Assembly: GCA_018350325.1 (NCBI GenBank)
Contig: JAEVLN010000004.1
Location: 1,984,001-2,048,000 of the forward strand
DNA length: 64,000 bases
From: Globodera rostochiensis
Taxonomy: Eukaryota > Nematoda > Chromadorea > Rhabditida > Heteroderidae
Direction of reading: 5' to 3'
The number at the start of each line of letters is the position of its first letter. Position 1 is the stretch's first letter. This document shows positions 56,070 through 64,000 of this stretch, piece by piece. The position numbers were made by a program, and so were the translations under genes. Below the pieces are notes generated by a model. It was not told the DNA's origin and made no database searches. It worked only from the letters and a program-made list of their open reading frames with translations.

Positions 56070-59029
56070 TTCAAAAGTTGCTCATCAACAAATCATCCCG
56101 CCGTTGTTGATCTCTGTCTCTGTCCTCCGCCCAATTTGTGTTGATCATTTTCATTTGTTTATCGTTTGTTGTACGCATAACGCATTTGGGGCCCGGATTT
56201 TTGGTTTTTTGAAATCGAAATTTGCTTTTACCGATGATCAGCGAGACAATTTGTTGAATTTGCTGATCAAATTGAGTGGTTCTGAACGCGTTCATTAAAA
56301 TTTGCTTTTAAAATGACTTAAAAACGCTCTACAAAATTAAATTTGATCAATTATTGTTCACTTATATTTGATGCACATCAATCAGCCCAATGTTTGCCCT
56401 TTCATAAAATACATAACGGTGCAAATAAAATTATATTAAAAAATCTTTTAAAAAGGCATTTAATAAATAAAATTTGATTTTTGTAATTTTAAACGATCGA
56501 TTTGTCTCGATCGGTCCGATCAGCCGAAGACGGCTGGTCCGAGTCCGATCAAATCCCCAGCTGCCGAACCACTTATGGCAGCTAATGGACAATTTATATT
56601 TTTAAACCCTAATTACCTATAATTAATTTTTAATGCATTTTACTAAAGACTTTTTGGGGTGTTCGGGGGACGACAAATTTCATGGGTAGAAAATGTCGGA
56701 ATCGCCCGGATTGTTATTTTTTAGTTAGGGACAAGAAATCGGAATCGCTATCGCTTTTGGCCATCGAAATGCGATATTTTTGTTTGCCCTCCTCTCACCG
56801 GTTGTTTAAATTGTGAACATAATTGGCGTTATGTTTAATTGGGGAATAAAACACACATTTTCTCCATTTTCTTCCCATTACCTGCCCAAACAAATAAAAT
56901 AAACGTAAAAAATTGTAAAAATAAAATTTATTTATTTATAATGTAACTTTGGCACAAATTGAATATTTAGCGAACTTTGCCATTAATTTACCGGCAACTT
57001 TGAATTAGGCCAATTTTTAAACATTTTCTGCGTCAATTTGATGATTAGAAACAGAACAAGATGAAATGTGTGCCGGGTCAGCCAGCATCTAACAATTTGA
57101 TCAAAAAGTCTCGGGGAATGTCATCCGATCGTTTTTTCGGTTTCCGATCAGACCATTAACAAATCACTGGCGGGCTGAAGTTGGACATCGTCGAGAGAAT
57201 TTCGAAACGGACGGACCCCCCAAAAAAAGAGTTTATTTTTAGTTGAAAATTGCTGCCCCCGGGGGGGGGGGGGTTGTGCTTTAATGGTCCGGCGCCAAAA
57301 TTTTTGCTCAAAGCCGTCGGACCGTCCGATTGCTCCCATGAGACGTCCCCCCGGCTTCTTCTCCCTCTTTCACTACTCAAAATGGCTTTGAGACGGAGTG
57401 AGTCCAAAATTTCCTCAAGAATATTCATTCCTCCGGGGCCAAAAGACCCCCCCCCCCCCGGGCAATGAAACCCGTCCCCCCCCCTCCGCCCCCCCCCTAT
57501 TCTATAGCTTCTTTTTTTGGTTACCCCTTCACAATGTGCCGCCGCCTCGTCGTCGTCGTCGTCGTCGTCACGACAAATGAATTCTTCTCGAACGGCACAT
57601 TATGGGCGGTGCCCTGAAAGTGTCTCGAGTCGACAAAAGCCCCCGGGGCGTCACGGCGCAAATTCTAAGCCTAAAATTACCTTTTCGATGCCAAGCAAAC
57701 GGGACAAATTATTGTCTTTTACATTATTCTGATTGCAATTGGCACCGGTTTCAAAAATTTATTGAAGCCGTTAGAATGCCATCACTTTGTGTTCCACGGC
57801 TTTTGTCCCAATGGTTGACAAAATTGGCATTTTGCTACGCCAAAAATTGTGTTATTCAAACAAACATTTTATACCTTCTTTTGCTTCGATCAACAAATTC
57901 GATTAGTTTTGTGAATGCCAACAGACAAAAGTTTTGAAACAATTTGCCTAATCCTTCCCAAAAAAACTTAGCGAGCCGGTAGGTGGCTACGGCACAATTT
58001 GCCCTTATTTTGTGTCCATTTTTGATGGACACAAAACGGCACACAAACATTTTAAATGGATATTAAATTTATGGGCGCCGGCACTTTTGTGGTCGGTGGT
58101 TGGCTGAACTTTTGGCATTGTGCCGAAAAAGTCGGGGCGCGCCCCAAAAGTGCCGCCTTTTATTTTCTCAAATTACCGGTATATTATTTCGAAGACACAA
58201 ACAAAGTGTCTTTCTTCCGTCCATTCTTTAAGTAATTTTTGTTTGTTTGCCCTTTTAAACGCCTTTCCCCCCCCCCCCCCCCCCCCCCCCCCGACACTTT
58301 GAAAGACCGTCCGTCCCAAATGTTTGATGGCATTTTGCAAAATATTTGTCGTCCAATTTGGCATTTTTTTGATCCATTTTTTTAAAAAACCAATCAAATT
58401 CTGATCCGACGGATCGATCACATTTTATGTCCTTGTCATGATAAATGTTATTTAGTCACAACATTTTGCTGTCTCGCCCCACCGAATTCGTTTCACAAAC
58501 AAAATGTGCCAATGTTGACCCTAGAAAGGCGGGAGTCGCGCTCCCGCTAAATTTTTAATTCCCACTCTCCCGGAAATGATTCCTTGGCAAAATGTTTCAA
58601 AAAATGTTTAAAATTTAACAATTTTTGGACCAATTTCCATCACAAAAACTGTTAAAATTTTTAAAATTTCTCCCACTCCCGCGTGACTCCCGTCTCCTGG
58701 AAGTTTTTGTTTGCCAATCTCTACTAATTGACCCCATTCTTTGAATGGCATAATTTTAATGCCACCAATTTGGAAAATATGTTTTTGCTTTTGCAACCTC
58801 TGCTGCTGTTGAAACGGTCAATGCCGCGGCATTTTTTGCTCGAATTCTCTCAAAATGTGTTCCACAAAATAATAATGCCTCCCATTTTGTGCCACGACCG
58901 GATGCCGGTGATTTTGTGCCAAAAATAATGCACATTTTTCCTCTAAAATTAAATCCATTTTTTGCCTCACATAAATCCGTCCATCTTTTGAGCCAAAAAA
59001 CGCCAAACATTTAAATTTTAATCTTTAAA
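56070..59029. other. Intergenic spacer between scaffold and copine genes
   Basis: About 3 kb with no supported exon. It is AT-rich at 56300-57100, has poly-C/poly-G islands near 57255, 57450 and 57480, a 27-29 base poly-C run at about 58266-58292, a CGTCGT microsatellite near 57550, and a small hairpin GGGAGTCGCGCTCCC near 58531. The copine promoter should lie in the 3' part. Confidence 0.5.
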
Positions 59030-62000
59030 ATGATTGCCCCGGCAAAACTTCGGCAAATTTTGGAGTTGCGCAGGTCGACGCGCGTGCCGCCTTTGCTTCC
59101 ACCAAAAAAAGGATCAAAAAAGTGAGTACGGCAAATTGAAAGATTGGCAAAATGATCATAAATTGTTGGAATGGAATTATTTAAATATTTAAATCATTTA
59201 GGGGGGCAGACGAGGCAAAGAAAGGCAGCAGCAACAACCAGCACAAAGAGATCCTCGACATTCATGTGCAGTTGAGGTTGATAAAATAATATTAAATTGG
59301 AAAAATATATTTTTAAAAATTATAATGTTTTTAAAAATATATTATAAATCTTTAAAATTAAAATATTAAATTGGAAAAATATATTTTTATAAATTAAAAT
59401 ATTAAATTGAAAAATATATTTTAAAAATTAAATATTAATAGCTTTAAAATTAAAATATTAAATTGGAATTTAAAAATTAAATATTAAAATAGTTTTAAAA
59501 TTAAAATATTAAATGAAAAATATTTAAAAATTATTTTAATTGAAAATATATTTTAAAAATGGGTTAAAGTAATTGTTTGTTCTCCGGTGTCAAAAAGGAA
59601 GAAGCTAGGGTATTAAAATTATAATTAAATTAAATTTGATTGATCTAATCGATTGATCGATCGATCCTTTCCATCAATCAATCAATACAAAGGAATTTTG
59701 GCGTTGCCCAACAAACAATGGCCGGCCCAATTGCATGTGCCTTCTCTGAGAGCGAATCGGGCAATCAGCGCGGGTCTGTCAATTTTTGCCAATATTTTTA
59801 CGGATTTTAGCCCATTGAAAACGCTTTTTGTTTTCGCTTTCGATCAATTTCGAAGCCCGGACTTTGGACATTCGCCAAATTTTTCATGTTTAATTATTTT
59901 AGACCATGGCGAGTGGTCGGTGGTTTGTTTGACTTTCAATTTGATATTATTAAAGCCTTAAAATTACCTAACCGATTAAAGAATTAGAGCTAATTGTTGT
60001 TAACTAATTAGCCTTAATTAATCCCTGTAAAGACTACCGCTAATGAACTGTTCGGCAAAGACAGCAGCGTCGAGTTGCCCAATGTTTTTGCAGTGGAATT
60101 TCAGCTTGAAAACGCGGCCAAATACATTCGCTTAGATATGTTAGCATTTTGCACCATTTTAAATATACGTGATCAAAAAATCCGAGTGATCGATCAGTTC
60201 GCTTGAATCGTGGGCTAAATCTGAATCCGAATCCGAGGCTTTGTTGGTTCCCAAATCAGTTAAATATGTCCGAAATTCGGGAAGGGCGATTTTTACCAAT
60301 TTTTGGAAAATGTTTGTTTTAACAATTGAAACGGGTTAGACCCCGATCCATCGGGGACAGCATGTCGGGGACGGGGTAAATCGGGGACGAGGTAAGGCTT
60401 TAAAATGTTGGGAGGAGGGCATCGGCGTCGGGCTCCTACCATAATAATTTGTTGAATTAACATCGTTCAGTTGCGATCTGTTCGCCAAGAAAGTGCTCAG
60501 TGTGGGTTACTGTGTGTTCTCCGTCTCCGAGCTGGTCAGCGCCAGAGGGGACAAAATTCAACGAAAAGTGATGTGAGAGTTAAACTCAAAGTTGTGCCCT
60601 CGGGTTATGTTTGACCCGCCCGTCCCCTTCAAATTTAAGGGATGACGAATCGGGCACAGAAATTGCTGACGCGCTAATCTTCTGCACATTTCGCGCAAAA
60701 CCGCATGCCGTCGTGCTCCAATTTGTGGCCAAAAATTTGAGCAAAAAACATTTGACGAACGCATCATTGGCCAACGTAAAAAAATTCATTTAAATTTTTG
60801 CAAAAAAATCTAAAAACCCCAAAATTTATTCGGCAGGTCTTTTTCGAGATCCACCGGATGTCGTCGGATGTTGCCGAAGAAATGGACGGAATGGCACTTT
60901 GTGACGACGACGCGGGCACGGCGTCCACATCGACGGCAGCGACTGATAATAATTATACGACCAGCGACGGCAGTGCCATCGGCGACGACGTGCCATCGCC
61001 TCCAGCGACGTCGCCGAAAGGTGTTTTTTGGACGTGCCCGATTTGACCTCTGATCTAATTTAAATAAATAATGCCCAAGGATCGTTGCTCTATCGAAGCG
61101 AAAGCATCAAATGGCACTCGTCAAGGCTTCTCTGGAGAGCCTTCACGTTGCGTATGTGCCAATTTATTGTTGTTGTTAAAATATTTTTTGAATTAATTTT
61201 AATAATGTTTTTTTTGTGCACGCGACAATTTCCAGAATCCACGGACATTGTGCGAAGGTATTGAAGAGCATATTTTGACTTCAACAAATTTTAAATTTCC
61301 AAATTTTCACATTTTCCCCGCAGGGAATTGCGATTGCTTTGCTTCCAACGGAACAGCGCCAAATCGCCCGCGGGGCCGCCACCACCGCCCGTTTCACTTG
61401 GCGAATTCCCACTGTTTTATTCGGTACGTTAGGGATGGGTACGGTAGGGATAACGGTAGGAATGGGTACGGTAGGGATGGGTACGGTAGGGATGGGTACG
61501 GTAGGGATGGGTACGGTAATTAAAATTAAAACAAAAGGTGCTTCGACGCGGCCCGTCTCCCGAAAATGTTTATTTTGTGAGTGCCGGGGGGAGGGGCAAT
61601 TTCATTTTAACGGCACGACATTTGTTCACCCCAACAACAACAACAGCTTGTCTACGAAAACTCAAGGCATCAGAAGAAAAACGGGGGCACCTTTGAACTG
61701 TGCCGGCTCCACGAGGTAAATTCTGTGCCGTGAATTTTATTTTGGTTATCCGGGAGGCATTCCGGACGGAAACAACTTTCTGACTGATCTGATCAGAAAT
61801 TATTGGGCACGATCAGCAGAACATGTGATCAATGAATGTGTGTAGTAACAAAAGTGTTGTCTGGCTCAGGTTTGTACTCCTTCATTCCTGGAATACATCT
61901 CGGCCGGCACTTCCTTGAACTTGGCATTTGCCATCGACTTTTCCCGTTCCGGCATTTTTGTGGACGAACAGTTGGTCAAGCACTACATCGAGGGTAATTT

Positions 62001-63749
62001 GATTAGGTATCCTGGGCACGGATCAAATTAGGGGGGGGGGGTTGGTCCCCGACCCCTCGGGGGTGGGAAAGTCGGGGAGGTCGGGATTGGCCATGTCTGG
62101 GGGTCGGGGACGTCCAAATTTTCAGGGTTAGGGAGCAAGCCTAGATCAAGATCAAATCATTGTCTTTACATCCGGGGGTTATATCCGCGCTGTTTTTTTT
62201 TCTTCCATTGCACAGATGTTGAGCTGCTGATCGGAGCATTTGGTGGAGCTTTGAGAGACTTCAACAGGTAATTTGTGGTCGTCGATGTTTTTTCGGATGA
62301 CAAAAACGAAGTCCCCAAAATTCCGTCCCTGAAAATGTCCCCCGGGGGAATTGGAATCCCAACGCTCTGCTGATGTACACCGATACATAAACTACGTTTT
62401 TGCAGTTCCAATTCATATCCGGCATTCGGCTTTGGTGCCAAAATCCCGCCGCAGTTTCGCGAAAGTCAAGAATTTTGGTAATAAAAATTTTGAAAAAATA
62501 AAATATTTATTACAATCCAATGCTTTAGTTAGAGTAGGGTTAAAGCCGCTTTTAATCGCTCGGTCCCAAAAATGCCGTAACATAAATGGACTCTTTACAC
62601 TTTTTTTGTCAAGCCTGAACCTGGACGGCACCGACCCGTACTGCAGGTGAACGAGTTCATTTTCTTTCCCCATTCGGTTTCAAAACGTTTTGAATTCGCA
62701 GAGGCATTTCGGGCGTTTTCAGCGCGTTCAAAAGTTCCTTCACAAAGGTTGAGCCGCTCAACATGGCCCACCTGTCGCACGTCATCTACTACATGGCCAA
62801 GTGTGTGTTGTGCCATGTAGGGGGGGTCTCCGACCCCGACCCTGATCCCCGGCATGGCAAACCCTGCCTCCCCGACTCCGGACTTCCCCCCCCCCTCGAG
62901 GGGTCAGGGACCAACCAGTGCCATGCCACTACAATGGCTGGGCCCGTTTAAACAGAAGCCAGCCCCCCCCCCATCCCCGTTTCCCCTCGGGGGAGAATCT
63001 TACGCGATTTTGACACCAAACTTTGGATTTTGATGTTCAGATTGGCCCAAAATTCGCTGTGTCGACTGACCTCGGCCAACAATTGTGTGGAGGAGCTCGG
63101 TTCGGAGGGCAAACCGCCAAATTATTTTGGTAAATGGCCAAATTCCCAAAGTATCGTACATTTCCCACTGTCCCATTAAATGGATACAGTACTCGTCATC
63201 GTCACTCGAGGCATTTTTGATGATCTGAAAGAGACTGTGCAGTCGTTGATCTTCGCCTCCCGGGCCCCACTTTCCATTGTTTTTGTGGGCATTGGCGAGG
63301 ACGAGCAACACTTGGGCGAGTTGGAGAGATTGGCCACTGTAAATTTGTTCAGATCGACTCAATTGAGTTTTTGCCAAGTTTAAAGCACAATTTTTAACCA
63401 AAATTATTAAAGTGATCAATGGGGTCGGACAAAGAAAATTCTTAAAGCGATCACTTGCGATCGGCTAAAAAAACTTAAAGCGATCCTTTGCGATCGGCCA
63501 AAAGGGTTAAGAAATATGGAAAATATGAAAATAATTTAATTTTAAAAAGTTGTCACCCATTCAAAGGCTGGCACACGACTCAATTTCCATGGACGTAAGC
63601 CGGAACGCGACTACACACAAGTGCGTTTCACACCAACAACAAATAAATTTATTATAATAAAGGGTTTTTGCTTCATTATTCAGTATGTCTCTTTGCCACT
63701 TTGTCGTAAGGAAGAAAGCAAGACAAACGACCTAAAAATGTTAGCGTAA
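59030..63749 (+). CDS. Copine (two C2 domains plus vWA/copine domain)
   Basis: Copines are calcium-dependent phospholipid-binding cytosolic proteins that recruit partners to membranes. Exons: 59030-59121, 59202-59276, 59693-59777, 60033-60139, 60471-60572, 60640-60775, 60837-61020, 61080-61151, 61236-61257, 61324-61423, 61538-61576, 61647-61715, 61870-61993, 62216-62267, 62406-62477, 62614-62646, 62702-62800, 63041-63129, 63190-63338, 63567-63620, 63684-63749. They total 1,821 nt (606 aa plus stop) with every phase closing. The vWA domain is unmistakable: FLEYISAGTSLNLAFAIDFS, YPAFGFGAKIPPQF, LNLDGTDPYCRGISGVFSAF, NYFVLVIVTRGI, PLSIVFVGIGEDE and GRKPERDYTQYVSLP. The C2 domains are diverged, with an acidic Thr/Ser-rich insert in C2B. 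Exon 9 is 22 nt. The exon at 59693 is the least certain. Confidence 0.9.
60340..60400. repeat. GC-rich dispersed element, diverged copy
   Basis: In a copine intron. ACCCCGATCCATCGGGGACA is followed by two more CGGGGACG blocks. It is related in composition and hairpin form to the elements at 52523 and 62039. Confidence 0.45.
61424..61519. repeat. 15-bp tandem repeat starting at a 5' splice site
   Basis: Five or six units of GTACGGTAGGGATGG begin directly at the predicted donor of exon 61324-61423 (TCG then GTACGTTAGGGATGG). Each unit repeats the GTACG donor-like start. Confidence 0.85.
62039..62115. repeat. GC-rich dispersed hairpin element, copy 2
   Basis: In a copine intron. It shares the 31-base start GTTGGTCCCCGACCCCTCGG plus GGGTGGGAAAG with 52523 onward, then diverges (GTCGGGGAGGTCGGGATTGG). 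It ends GGGGGTCGGGGACG, which can pair with the start. Confidence 0.8.
62820..62925. repeat. GC-rich dispersed element, inverted or diverged copy
   Basis: In the copine intron 62801-63040. It contains TCTCCGACCCCGACC, then CTCGAGGGGTCAGGGACCAA in the opposite orientation to the other copies. Confidence 0.5.
63440..63505. repeat. 33-bp direct duplication in a copine intron
   Basis: CTTAAAGCGATC followed by ACTTGCGATCGGCTAAAA, then again with CTTTGCGATCGGCCAAAA. Two copies. Confidence 0.8.
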
Positions 63750-63895
63750 TTATGATAATTGCTTCATTTTTGTTAATGGTTATTTTGAAGTGCCATTGTG
63801 GAGCGTGGGCTGTCTGCAGTTACGGCACAGATGTGCAATTGGATGATGCGAAACGGTATAGGACAAACAAACGAACACAGTGCATTTAATTTGGA
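63750..63895. other. Copine 3' flank
   Basis: Short sequence between the copine stop and the element at 63896. No polyadenylation signal of the AATAAA type is visible and no further gene is seen. Confidence 0.4.
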
Positions 63896-64000
63896 GATCA
63901 GACTTGAGGACTGATCCAGATTTTGATCAAAAATCTTGATCGAAAATTTACCGAGATTTCGAGTGAAAATTCGAGCGTTCCGATCTCTATTATATATAGA
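63896..64000. mobile_element. Copy of the inverted-repeat element 3' of the copine gene
   Basis: Starts GAGATCAGACTTGAGGAC and runs to GTTCCGATCTCT near 63987. It shows the same asymmetric arms (one with ACTTGAGGA, one without) and central GATCAAAAATCTTGATC palindromes as the other copies. Confidence 0.65.

Larger units (their letters stand above)
59202..61715 (+). other. Diverged tandem C2 domains of the copine
   Basis: C2A is spread over 59202-60572 (ILDIHVQLR, SVELPNVFAVEFQLENAAKY, IRLDICDLFAKKVLSVGY). C2B covers 60640-61715 (AVVLQFVAKNLSKK, VFFEIHRMSSDVAEEMDG, SLLYRSESIKWHSSRLLW, LVYENSRHQKKNGGTFEL). The usual SDPF calcium-loop aspartates are not visible, and an acidic insert (DDDAGTASTSTAATDNN) interrupts C2B. 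Membrane binding may therefore be calcium-independent. Confidence 0.7.
61870..63749 (+). other. vWA (copine) domain
   Basis: The first MIDAS motif D-x-S-x-S is intact (DFSRS, near 61945). The second conserved copine motif, normally TDG, reads TRG in VIVTRGIFDD (near 63200), so one metal-coordinating aspartate is replaced by arginine. The FGFGAKIPP signature is intact. The C-terminal tail after YVSLPLCR is short. Confidence 0.88.

Noticed and set aside
1..64000. tRNA, rRNA or other structural RNA genes
   Set aside because: I looked for the tRNA T-loop GTTCGAATCC-type box with a matching acceptor stem and found no convincing case by eye. A covariance-model scan would be decisive.

Overview
The window is nuclear DNA from an intron-rich animal, most likely a nematode. 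The evidence is gene content (a clarinet-like active-zone scaffold with a Piccolo-type PDZ and C2 pair, a SET-9/SET-26/MLL5-type PHD-SET protein, a copine), many short introns of about 40-150 bp, 19-32 nt microexons, and AT-rich introns and intergenic DNA broken by long poly-C tracts. At least three introns appear to use GC-AG boundaries, which would fit plant-parasitic cyst nematodes, but species cannot be fixed from the window. All exon models were built by hand from reading frames, splice signals and intron phase, and should be read as predictions.

Layout. Bases 1-6407 hold no gene I can support. A single-pass cadherin lies on the plus strand (6408-16136, about 29 exons, about 1,702 aa), perhaps with alternative 3' exons up to 17060. 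On the minus strand, 17638-25055 holds a PHD-SET chromatin protein (21 exons, 1,676 aa; every exon phase closes). After a 1.8 kb divergent spacer, 26887-56048 on the plus strand is one giant gene of about 51 exons and roughly 6,600 aa, a clarinet (CLA-1)-like synaptic scaffold. It has several blocks of tandem protein repeats and ends in a Piccolo-type PDZ domain, a C2 domain and a short conserved-looking tail. A 3 kb spacer follows, then a copine (59030-63749, 21 exons, 606 aa).

The genes do not form an operon. The scaffold and cadherin are membrane or synapse proteins, the copine is a C2/vWA membrane-binding protein, and the SET gene is a chromatin reader.

Non-coding structure is unusually rich. 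A short inverted-repeat element recurs at least eight times, only in introns or just 3' of genes; two copies are flanked by perfect 9-bp direct repeats, so it is probably a MITE. Several introns carry tandem arrays, and some of these begin exactly at a splice site and copy it in each unit. A second GC-rich hairpin sequence recurs in introns of the scaffold and copine genes.
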